Position numbers and translations under genes: made by a program. Below the pieces are notes generated by a model that saw only the letters and a list, made by a program, of their open reading frames with translations, searched no databases and was not told the DNA's origin. Positions 37,887 to 48,042 of a stretch of DNA of 64,000 bases are shown here, one piece after another. Each line of letters starts with the position of its first letter. The stretch's first letter is position 1. Source of the stretch: Sistotremastrum niveocremeum HHB9708 (lineage: Eukaryota; Basidiomycota; Agaricomycetes; Sistotremastrales; Sistotremastraceae); the NCBI GenBank assembly GCA_001630475.1, contig KV419430.1, forward strand, positions 89,031 to 153,030, read 5' to 3'.

Positions 37887-38586
37887 GTGTTCGTGGGACG
37901 TAGGAGCTGACGAGGAGAAGAGTGTCGTTGACGCTCAAAGGAGATGTGGGTTTATATACTGCGGTCCCGGGAACTAAATGACGGGTTATTGAGTCGAGGC
38001 ACGGAAGTCTCCAGGAAATAGCGCACTTTAAATGTGGTCGGGCGATTGGGCCTTGTCTCCGACGGTGCACTCACCACGCTGCAAGTTCGGCTGTGTGATT
38101 CAGAATATGTGACTCTTTATCAGCGCGGTGGCCAGGTTTCAAGGACGTAATGCCAACCTGCTCGGAAGAATTAGCGGCAGCTGAAGATTCAAGGATGGAC
38201 CAACCTCTGAAGCTCCCTTCCTCTCCTTTACTATTCAGACAGGGATACAACAGTCCACTTGATTTATGGTACAGTATGCAAAACAAGACGTTGAGCTAGG
38301 GCTTGTCCTGCGCGCTCAAGAGTGGCACGGCTTCAGGGTCGCCACGAGCTGAAATTAGCAGAAGTGCTATCGCTCATCACAGGGTTATCATACCTTTAAA
38401 TCCCAAAAGTGGTCGTAAATATTGATACTGAGCAGTGATCCCAGATCAGCTACCAAGCGTCTTGTGTCGTGATGATGAATGCCAGTTCCTCGTTCTGAAG
38501 GTTCCAGCCAGAGAGCCCTCAAGAAGGGAATCCGGAGCTTGCCGTCTTCAAATTTCTTCGTCGGTTCCGAGGCTTTCACTCCCACT
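37887..38586. other. shared upstream region of TSC2 and PUF6
   Basis: This is a 700-base divergent intergenic stretch. The PUF6 reading frame is open upstream to 38479 (MPVPRSEGSS), so part of the right side may be coding if an earlier start is used. No clear TATA box was seen for either gene. Confidence 0.4.
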
Positions 38587-41078
38587 ATGGTCGTCGCTGC
38601 TAATTCAGGGAAGAAAAGAGCCAACAGCTCGTCTGCAAGCAGTTTCAAGAAAAGGCCCCGGATTGATGGGCCAAAGAAGGAAGAAAAATCCAAGTCGAAG
38701 GGCGCACTGCGAGCTGAGAAGGAAAATATTTCTACGTCCAAGGTCAAGAGGTCGAAACCTGTGACGGTGGATGTTGTCGACGACAGAAGTGAGGAAGATT
38801 CAGAAGGAGAAGATTTTGAGGCTGAAGAAAATGGGGACGAGGGGATGGACGTTGACCCCGGCGAGGACGACGTTGTGCTTTACGAAGGAACGCAGCCCAA
38901 GAGCAGTACGTCCTTCTCTTCCATTGATAATTTATTCGGACTAAGTTCACATAGGTGCTCGCGAATCCCACGCAGCTCAACGTGCTATCGCCAATGAACG
39001 AAAGGCGTCCAAGCCACATGCTTCACTACTAGTTGAAGCAAAGCGACTGTGGTCCTCTGTCCGACAGAAGAATGATATCTCGAAGGCGGAACGTCAGAAA
39101 GCTGTGAGAGCCCTCATGGATTGTGTACGAGGAAAGGTTCAAGAAATCGTCTTCAAACACGACGCTAGTCGTATTATACAGAGTGTTCGTCCATGTTTTC
39201 GCCACTTCTCTAGTGGCACTGACATTTTCCTTGCAGATCGTGAAATACGGCGGACAGAAGGAGCGAGATGAGATTGCCCTCGAACTCAAGGGCAAATATG
39301 TCGAACTTTGCCAGAATAAATATTCAAAGGTATGTATCCGACGCCGACGTCTCTCGCTTTGCGCTAAACAGGTGTCGTCTTTAGTTCCTCGTCACCAAAC
39401 TCGTTCGCTACAGGTTTGAACTTCATTCATCTTCCAATGTCATGCTAATCAACTGGGTAGCCCTTCAAATCGTTCCTCCATCCTCTCTGAATTCCACGGC
39501 CACGTCCTTCGACTTCTGCTCCACCGGGAAGCTTCCTCGACAGTAGCCGACTGCTACGAGCTCTACGCGAATGCCGCCGATAGAACTGCTCTAGTCTGGG
39601 ATCTCTACGGCAAAGAAGTTGCCCTCTTTGCAACGCAAACCAAGAAAAGTTTGAAGGATCTATTGGCCGAAGTTGACGAAGCTAGACGAAAGAGAGTGCT
39701 TGAGGCCGTGAAGGACAATATATTGAATATGTGGGTTTTCTTTTGACCATGTGAGTCGCAGGAGCTGACCAGGACAGTGTGAACAACCCAGATAAAGGAG
39801 CTGTGACACATGCGATATTTCATCGCGTTATTCTGGAATATTTGACTGAAATCAAGTACCTTTCGGATGAGGAGGAAGAGAAGCTGCGTAGAGAAATCTT
39901 CGATAGGTACGTTTTGTTTGGTCCTCGGGCGCTTTAGCTGGCTCACATGCCCCTCCAGTTGTTACGAATTGCTTGCGGAAATGGTACATACTAGAGATGG
40001 CAGTCGTGTGGTCAGAGAATTCATTGCTCAGGGTAGCGCAAAGGTTCGTCGCCAGTCACTGAGTCTAAACATGTTCTAACGAGGGACCATAGGACCGTAA
40101 AGCGATCTTGAAGACTTTGAAGCCTCACGTCGAGAAGATGTGCTCAGTCGACGAGGCCCAAGTCGTCCTTTTCACTGCTTTGGATGTGATCGAGTAAGTG
40201 ACCCATTCATCATATGACCTATAGCATGTTCACATATATCCCAGCGACACTAAACTCCTCTCGAAGTCTCTTATCCAACCGATGACATCCACATGTCCCC
40301 AACTTCTTCTCCCCTCTTCTGCATCCTCCGCCGCCACTCGCCGATCAATCCTCTACCTCCTGGTCCCTCGATCGAATCGACATTTCACGCCTGCGATAGT
40401 CAATACTATCGCAGAGACGGACTCGATACGAGAGAAGACGAGTAAAAAAGACAATGAGCTGCGTAGAGACGAAATTCGAAAATTCGCAAGTCCGGATTTA
40501 TTACAGTTCGTCGTGGAACATGCGAAAGAACTTATTAGCGATCCGGGAGGAAGTTTAGTCGTCGGCGAGATAATGCTCTACTCCGATGGAGGTATGCTCC
40601 ATTTGTTCTTTCGTTGTAAATACATGTTGACGCGTCTTTAGACAAGACGAAGGCATCGGAAGCTCTCCTTGACGTCATCTCGACGCCTTATCCTTCACCC
40701 CCAGACGTAGAAACTCCTCATCCAATCGACCAATCACACATAGCTCGCGTCTACAAAACTCTTTTACAAGGCGGTCACTTCTCAAAAGCGACATCCTCAG
40801 TGACACCCGCACCTCATTTCTCCGCCTCCGAATTTGCCTCTTCATTCATCACCAGAGTGGGGAAAGATACAACGATTGGCATGGCGCTTGGACATGGGAC
40901 ATTCGTCGTTGTCGAATTGATCGAGAGGGTGTTGAAGGAGTATGACGAAAGTTCTGTGGAGAAGGGGACGCTGAAGGAGTGGTTTGGGGCTGATGTTTGT
41001 GCGAAGATTCGGGGGAGTGATGTGAAAGGGAAAGATATTTTGCTGGTCAAGATTGATGCTCTTGCGCGGGGCTCTTGA
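38587..41078 (+). CDS. PUF6: Pumilio-family nucleolar protein PUF6
   Basis: This is a homologue of yeast Puf6 and human PUM3, an RNA-binding protein of the nucleolus involved in 60S ribosome assembly and translational control of ASH1 mRNA in yeast. The N-terminus is Lys/Ser-rich with nuclear-localisation-like runs (KKRPRIDGPKKEEKSKSK), then an acidic tail (RSEEDSEGEDFEAEENGDEG). The Pumilio-like repeats follow: VFKHDASRIIQS, KYVELCQNKYSK, FLVTKLVRY, VNNPDKGAVTHAIFHRV and MVHTRDGSRVVREF. A CPL-type C-terminal region has LLDVISTPYP and FVVVELIERVLKEYDESS. The stop follows ALARGS. About nine short introns are inferred. The start was placed at MVVAANSGKKR because the residues before it do not resemble the family; an upstream ATG at 38479 is possible. 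Confidence 0.85.
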
Positions 41079-41612
41079 GTTGCGAAGTTAATATTTTCGG
41101 AGGCTGTCATATTCATATCTCAGCGGGATATCTTTCTTGGCAAGCCTTTACTTGCTTTCCATCTCTCCACACCTTCAGCTATATACTCTCATCCTCGTTT
41201 GGGGAATTTAATTTGGATGATAGTAACACGCTTTTTTCTGCTAAATAGGTTACGGGCGCTCGGCTACATCGGGCTCAGAAGCCTTTGCCTTTGCCCACAC
41301 CGAATCCTGCCAGGATACATCGTTCGAGCCTGCCACCACGGCATCGCCGCTAAGACGAAGCAGCCAGCTGAAGCGCTGAAGGCGCTGCCCGCGACCAATG
41401 GCCTTGTCAAAGCCACATGATATGGGGCTGTTCTACACGATGTTTCGCGCGTTCAGCGGGAACCGACGCGATATAACTCTACAACCATTAGTCCTGAGTC
41501 TCTTCTCCTCAACATTTCGTCTTCAAATTTGGTTTCCATAGTCAGCTCAATACTCTGACTATTATCTCTTATCCTTCCCTCTGGCCCGCCTGCGTGAATA
41601 AATCTAAAGAAT
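41079..41612. other. intergenic stretch
   Basis: This lies between PUF6 and the next gene. A 73-codon plus-strand frame (41199-41420) has no splice or motif support. A CT-rich tract near 41560-41600 may be the leader of the downstream gene. Confidence 0.4.
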
Positions 41613-43496
41613 ATGGCTGACCGAGATCAGCGATCCGTAGGGAACTCTGATATTACGGGCATTGCTGCTCAAGGTGATCCTGAATCGTCATCGAGTACGT
41701 TGATCATTAAGACGGTATTAATTGCGAACTTACTCATATCATTTTTACCCAGTCCAGAGAGCGCCTTGGGATTCGCCTCCCGTGCTCCCTTTTCCATTGG
41801 CATCTACATATGAGGCCGAAAATCTGTATTATTTATCCCGTAAGTGACCTTCAATATAAATCCTTGCTTGGAACAGACTGATAAATCATTCCTAGGTCTG
41901 CCTTTCTTCGATTTTGAGAGATTCCGCGTGTGGGAACTTGCACGCCGTAAGGCGGAAGCAGCAGCAGCGGTATCATCTAAAGCTCCTGAAACTACTCAAG
42001 GGGCGGAGGAAGTCAAGGGTGCCCCGGATCCTCTCCTTGCTCCCGAAGATGATGCTCAAGGCGACTCATGGGTGCCTTCCGATCACACTCAGATATCTCA
42101 ATCTTCCGACGACCTCTCACATTCTACCACCGAGCCTTTAGCCGCTCTGGTCGTCGATCATCCAGACGATGAAGACGAAGATTCAGAGGAAACCCGCACA
42201 GAATCTGTGCACTCAATTCCTGCCGTAGAACATCCTCCCTTGGCGTCCGCTTCGAGCGAAAACGAGGGAGCGGATGAATCGTCCATGCAGCAGCACACAG
42301 ACCTACCTTCTCCACAAGCACAGTCGGCTGAAGATGAACCTCCTTCGGCGGACGTGGCCCCTCCTCAATCCGTAGGGACTCGTGGTAGCTCATCTGAGCA
42401 CGCGCCGAGTTTGCCTAGCCAGACATCCACTCTAGATCCTACGGTCGATCAGCCACCCGATGTCCAAAGCTCGTACCGACCTCCACAAGCCCTGCCCGAT
42501 CAAGATGAACCCCCCGCACCTGAGACACGGAGTTCTGAGTCTCGAATCACCTTACATGACCCTGTTCTTCCGGGAGCGCATTCCGCTTCGCCTGCTCAGC
42601 CAACTCAGGAGATTCCGTCCGTATCACCTCGAGAAAACCTTCCTGTTAGGACGTCATCATTCGTCGGAGATCCTCCTGCCCCAGATCCTCCCTTTGCGGA
42701 ACCGATTGGACCTGCTCCCTCAGCACCCGCAGATCCCCCACCACCCAACGAGAAATCCGAACCGCCATCTCCACCATCTGACCCAGGGTCAGGACCATCA
42801 TCTCAATCGCAGACCTTCAGGATTCCGGAACCCTACGAGATCATGACTATGGATACCGAAGACGGAAACAGAGTCGAACTCGTTCTTCAATCCGTCTTCT
42901 CCGGTACGAACCCGCTCAACCAGAAGCCCGCCTACGCACTCTTTTACCTCCTTCGATTTCATGCCAACCGCGCGCGATTTTGCTCTGCCAAAATCACATT
43001 CTCGTTCTCATATGTCGAAGGAAGCGGTGGTCCAACTGTCTTATTCACTTACCCGAATAAGACATTACAAGAGATCTCGATGGAAGCCTTTGGATCGACT
43101 CTCCGGGATTATCTCCGAAAGTTCAATGTAGGCAACCTGGACGAATTCCTCTCTGGTTTCACGAGCGGTGGAAAAGAGGGAGGCACTAAAAGAGTCACCG
43201 TCACGGGTTCTCAAGGCATACTAATCCTCACTCATTCAGCAACGATCGACATCCGCGAAAATGCCCAATCAGAGGGAGGCATCCCAGCTTCAGTACCTTT
43301 CTTCGTCCTGTGTAATTGTCGCCCGTTCGAAACCAAGGCCAAAGGCACAACACGGCAGAAGGATGGACCTGATGTTTCTACTTCAAAGATCTCGGGCTCG
43401 TTTCAGACGATTGTACAGCCGGAAATGAAGAAAAGTGGGGAGCCGATCAAGACAGAGGGTATGGTGACACCGGGTGGTGGGGGATGCTGTGGGTGA
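41613..43496 (+). CDS. large disordered protein with conserved-looking C-terminal domain
   Basis: I do not recognise this protein. The first exon begins MADRDQRSVGN and ends near residue 27. The second adds WDSPPVLPFPLASTYEAENL, and the long third exon begins LPFFDFERFRVWEL. Both introns are GT-AG and keep frame. Roughly residues 90-400 are a Pro/Ser/Asp/Glu-rich disordered region. A compact domain of about 200 residues follows, starting at FRIPEPYEIMTMDTEDG, with FYLLRFHANRARFCSAKITF, FTYPNKTLQEISMEAFGSTL and FFVLCNCRPFET. The protein ends in a glycine run with two cysteines (GGGGCCG), an unusual tail that could be acylated. No membrane segment or catalytic motif is visible. Confidence 0.7.
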
Positions 43497-43853
43497 TATA
43501 GCATTGACAGGTTGAACGACTCTTACTCTATTATATACCACACCTGGACCTGCTTCGTACTCTAATAGACTTGCGCATGCTTTGCTTGATCACTAGTAAT
43601 ACTGGCAGACACTTCGTCACACTTTCCTACTAGCAAATCTTCGTTCAAGAGTGTTCAATTCTCCGATCATGATCAGTAGAGGTTCGTTCTTCACTGGAAG
43701 TGCTCAGGTACGCTCAAGCAGTAAGCTTAGAAGTTTCATCAGACACTAATAATATTGGAGGCAATAGTGTACAATGATAGTATCTATGTAAGACAGTGAT
43801 CTAGCAGAGATCAATTCCTCTCGGCATCTCAACGAGCAATAGCATCGCTCGTA

Positions 43854-43984
43854 TCACGGACGCACGGGAAGAAAATGGGTTTCAAAAATTCTGCAGACCC
43901 GAAGGTAAGCAAGGTAGACGGATGTATTGTTTGCAATCAGCAAAAGACTGTGCCTCGGTAAAAACCTCACTGGCGACAGTACAT
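43854..43984 (-). CDS. putative spliced mini-peptide, copy 1
   Basis: The ATG at 43984 opens a 14-base exon encoding MYCR and part of Gln (43971-43984). A GTGAGG donor, an 80-base intron ending CTGCAG, and a second exon (43854-43890) add IFETHFLPVRP before a TGA, giving 16 residues. The start, the whole intron and the first four codons of exon 2 are identical to the copy at 58319. A TATA box stands 45 bases upstream. The peptide is so short that the transcript could equally be non-coding, or this copy truncated. I do not recognise it. Confidence 0.3.
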
Positions 43985-44073
43985 GCCCGAGCACAAGAGA
44001 TGGGGAACCAACAACGCGTCAAGCTGAGCTTATATACCCGTGCAACATGGTCCGTGCACGATGGCCCGTGCAC
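43878..44073 (-). repeat. dispersed duplicated promoter/mini-gene block, copy 1
   Basis: Bases 43878-44007 are identical to 58400-58529 (130 of 130 by eye). After a diverged spacer holding a TATA box, bases 44048-44073 are again identical to 58570-58595. Beyond that, only scattered similarity remains (aagccgagact in both). The copies are 14.5 kb apart in the same orientation. Confidence 0.85.
44029..44036 (-). promoter_or_regulatory. TATA box upstream of mini-peptide copy 1
   Basis: TATATAAG on the minus strand sits 45 bases before the ATG at 43984. Further upstream, at 44048-44073, CGTGCACGG occurs twice within 26 bases (one partly overlapping the block edge), a possible protein-binding repeat. 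Confidence 0.5.
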
Positions 44074-44597
44074 TAGCACATGACTCGCATCAAGCCGAGA
44101 CTCGGTCTCGTCTCGGCAGTTTCGGCCACCCAAAACCTTCGGGCGACTCAACCAAAGTCGAAGTTCTGGATATGGATGACGACTGCTGCTCGCGAGTCTT
44201 GGATCAGCCTAGCTCTCCAGTCACGATGAGATATCAAGAAGTCAACGTCATCCGAAACACAGCCTAAGCATCAGTCGAGCATGAGTTGGGATGAGGTGAG
44301 ATAATCTTTCTCTTGACCTATGCATTCTCTGAACATCCGACGGCCCAGATCGTATCGGAAATCAGCAAAATATCCTGGATATATGACCACAAAAATCGAT
44401 CCTCGACCTCGTACAACCCTCAACATTCTCGAGCGCGCGTCATCCCGGAGTCAGGCTTAGCGTTTCCTCAAAATGGGAAGGATACTCGTGTTGACACGCT
44501 TGTCCCTGGCCGCAGTGTACTTCTCTTTGGGAAAGCTAGGAGGAGTCATACGTCATGGGTCTGTTCAAAACACCGCGCAATTCTGCCGTGAAGGCGA

Positions 44598-45260
44598 GTG
44601 CTGAAAATATTAATGTCTCGCCCAGATAAAGAAAATGGAATTAATGCACTCCCATCAGACCAAAGTCGGGGCCTTCATGTCATACAACGCGGACCAGACT
44701 GGAGCTCAATCCCGGATGGAAGTCGATATCGATTCCGGCGACCTGAGGTTGACAGCGACAATGATGGCTCGATCGTAGTCGCTTCCCAGTGACTGACCTG
44801 GACCCGAGGCCTGATGCCCTGACGATTATCGTGACATCGAGACGTTCTAGATGAGTTCTTTATGCCGGGAAGCACGTTCTCGCCAGCGTTGGTCTGGATT
44901 ACTACGGCTCCAGCTTTGTGAGTCCTTTGATCGACAGTGGTTCAAGGACTTGAGCTGATTGATTTTGATGCAGATGCACTCAAAGTCACCCCTGCCCCTG
45001 CTCCTTTCGTGACCATGTACCCTGCCAGTCTGAGGACTATGTTCGGTGAAAACTCAGGCATCAGTCCGATCAGCGTGGAAGCAGAATCGGTCCACCTCCA
45101 GACCATCCTCACTTTCTTCCAGACTCAGGTTCTTGATCCAACCGGTGAATACACCACCACAATGGCGGTTGCCTATCTCATCGCAGATATCGTTCACGCT
45201 CGCTCGCCTCGAATGCCTAAGGAAAGGAAGAAGAATGCGCACTCTGAGATTCACTCTTTG
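44598..45260 (+). pseudogene. BTB/POZ-like remnant
   Basis: Fragments in different frames resemble a fungal BTB domain in order: PDALTIIVTSRR near 44810, then after a stop VLYAGKHVLASVGLDYYGS near 44857, then YPASLRTMFGE and PISVEAESVHLQTILTFF (45019-45120), then TTMAVAYLIADIV. BTB domains typically have a lead strand, a 'hkhvLa' helix and an 'MF' helix in this order. A stop codon and frame changes separate the pieces, so this is probably a broken gene, although unrecognised introns could explain some breaks. The assignment is by pattern only. Confidence 0.35.
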
Positions 45261-45657
45261 GGGATCTCACCGTCCGCCATAAGATGCAGGGAACATGGAA
45301 AAGACCTCCTGTTGGCTAAACCGCTCACGGGAATAGGCATTTTCGAGCGCCTACGCATCGCCTCCGCGAGTCGACCGAGACAGGCACGCGCCGTTCCCCC
45401 GGTCCCTCGCTTTGATCAGTACATTTGCTTCCGTGAACGTGCCTTGTTCCCTATCGTGGCACTTGAGCTTTCTATTGCGATCGTTCCTGTCTTCTTTCTC
45501 GGACTTGGACTGTGTCCGTATCGCCGCGATAGCGTGAATACCCGGTGGCTACTCCTGCTCTCCGAGTACGGATAAGTAGGCCCTCAAACTGCCATGCTCG
45601 CCAAATCGTTCCCCCCTCCTCCCCCTCGTTCACACTCTCCCGTCCACTGGCACAAGA

Positions 45658-46930
45658 ATGCCTTCCGTCATTGAGGCCGTCCCTTCATATTACCGCTTCG
45701 CAAAACTGGCTCATCGAGTCGACCTTGGGATTGGCTCCGATCCCAAACATTGGGCCAAAAGATTCACCCACGCGGAAATACCAGAAATCACCCGAACAGA
45801 GCTCGAGGCGATAATGAGTAACGTGGCCAAAGAAGTCGAACAATTCCAAAGAGGATTTTCTCGCCATCTGAGTCTGTCCATGAGTAAGCAGACTTTGAAG
45901 GATCTCATCAGGTAAGACATCACATTGCAAATCTCCCTGGCGTCGGTTGATATCAAACTTACAGTCTCTTCATGTGTGAATTTTTGGAGGAAATCGTCAC
46001 TGCCAACGCTGCAACTGCTCTTCCCGGCAAGACTCTCCGATTTAATCGTCCGAACATGCTCTTCCTTGTATGTCCTCCTCCTCTATCCCTATAATCCTCT
46101 CATTCGACCACAGGACGTTGCGAAACCCGAGATCGAGAGGGAAGAAGGGTGGGACATCTGGTACGCCGCCCTTACTGAACTCTCGTTCGATCTCATGCCA
46201 TTCTAGCTACACCTTCCACTACTTTGACGACAAATCTGGTGCCCCTTGGTTCTCGTCAATTGAAACTCGGAAGTTCTACTTCCATATTATCGTCGCAAGA
46301 CCCGGAGAAGATGGACAACATACCGTCTTCGAATCTCTACGTAAGCTTCGCACCGAACTTGGCACTTTAGTTGGCTGACATCACCATGTGTTTAGCGAAA
46401 GCGAACAAGAGTTCGATTCTTCGCTCTCCTGGACGTATGGATCAACGACAGCTACTGCTGAGACATCTCACTCGGAATTATTCGGTGTGTCTGTTCCGGC
46501 CTTTCTCTTCATTCGTGTCTAATCTTCTATCCAGGGCTCTGACGGAGGGTGAATACGGCTTCATTTACTCTTATTTTGTTGAAGCTTATGATCCTCGAGA
46601 TACCTTGTGCTTTCACCCACGGGAACATACGTCATCCCTCTTTTCAAACTAGAATACTTCCTCGACTCTGGCGCTAACGCTCAAGCTTCGAGCATCGACT
46701 CATTCAATAAACAAATCTGCAAGAAATTTATTACAGAGAGTGTACGTCTTGCCGTCCCTCCCACCTGCCATTTTGCTAATAGCCATATTATATAGCATCA
46801 TCTCAGAGTGAGTCTCGACGTGCATACATCGCTATGGGACAGCCGTTAAGGGAATTTATTCGGACATTGCAGAATATCTTCAAGGCAGGATTCTGGGGAC
46901 AGCCAAGAGATCTATGGGATCTTGAGTGAG
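45658..46930 (+). pseudogene. hypothetical multi-exon gene, probably broken
   Basis: I do not recognise this gene. It starts at MPSVIEAVPSYYRFAKLAHR, and the first exon has EITRTELEAIMSNVAKEVEQ. After a short intron comes SLFMCEFLEEIVTANAA, then DVAKPEIEREEGWDI. A 48-base intron at about 46160-46206 leads to YTFHYFDDKSGAPWFSSIET and FYFHIIVARPGEDGQHTVFE. Later pieces (LTEGEYGFIYSYFVEAYDPR; then TGTYVIPLFKLEYFLDSG) lie in frames that I could not join cleanly, with an apparent one-base shift near 46600. Either several introns were missed or the 3' half is damaged. Confidence 0.4.
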
Positions 46931-48042
46931 GTGGTTCGTATGAGGTAGGCGGTTGTCATAAGAAGAAAGATATTGCATACTAATCATTTTCAGCATGGCA
47001 CGCATACGCGCTAGGCTCGCATGTCAACAACTTGAAGTCACGAGTGCATTGCCATGCCCAACCTCTCTCGCCGCCCACCCCGGTGCCATGTCACCATCAC
47101 CATCAACGCCTCCGCCCAACCCCCATTGCTCGAGCGCATGTGTTCCCCTCCGCATGAACATCCTTGGATCAATTACGGGCACCACGGTGACCCGCGCTGT
47201 TGCTCGCGTTGCCCTGTCTTCACTTCGACGCCATCGCGCTCCCGCCCACCGCCACCGCCACCACCTCTCCTAACCGACCCTTCCTTGCCACACTCAAGGG
47301 TCGCCGATACCCTGACGACTGAATCATTGTCATTTTCAAAACCCGGGATAGCCTACGAAGAGTTCGACATATGCTCATCGCAAATCGCCGGGGGAGCCGC
47401 ACCTGTGAAGATCCTGACGCGCCAAAATTGCGTTCTTCATGCCAGTGCACGCTTGGATTGCATTCAATCTATATTGCTTAGCCGCGGGTCTTGGGCGTTT
47501 GGTCGCGATGGAATTGATTGATGACGGTTGGCTGACCCATTACTTTGGATATAGCTTTCTTAGCCCCTCTCTCACCTAGCTTATTGCATGACTGCCTTGA
47601 CAATCGGTTAATCACTTCCGTAATGTGCTGATGTCCTCTTACACACGTCCCTAATTGTCATACAATGGTAGCGCTCGATCCTCAGAGCTGTCATCAAGTC
47701 AGTGGAGTGCTCCCTTGAAATCCTCAAGTAACAATTCGTCCGGTTCAGCGCGACGTTTGAGTCTCGTGTAGCCCTCGCATTGCTTAATACATCGGACATC
47801 TGTGCTGCCTTTTCTGAGTTCCTTGTCCGCACGCGTAGTCTAAGTTAGTCCCACTGACAGGAGACGTGTATGAGCGCGATTGACAGCCCCTCCCCCTCTC
47901 AAATCAACCCTTTGCTTGACCGTGTACAATCATATAAACAGCAGACGCCTTTATAACGCTCGGACAAAACCAGGCCAATGTCATAAAACTAGGAATGCTA
48001 CAGCAAAAATCTTAACGCTCTCCATCGATATTCCAGACTTGC
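46931..48042. other. intergenic stretch
   Basis: A Pro/Ser/His-rich plus-strand frame at 47054-47521 looks like compositionally biased DNA rather than a gene. Nothing else is supported. Confidence 0.4.

Noticed and set aside
41199-41420. 73-codon plus-strand frame downstream of PUF6
   Set aside because: No motif, splice context or promoter; the frame appears to be chance in GC-rich DNA.
47054-47521. 155-codon Pro/His-rich frame
   Set aside because: Low-complexity composition drives the open frame, and there is no coherent protein signature.
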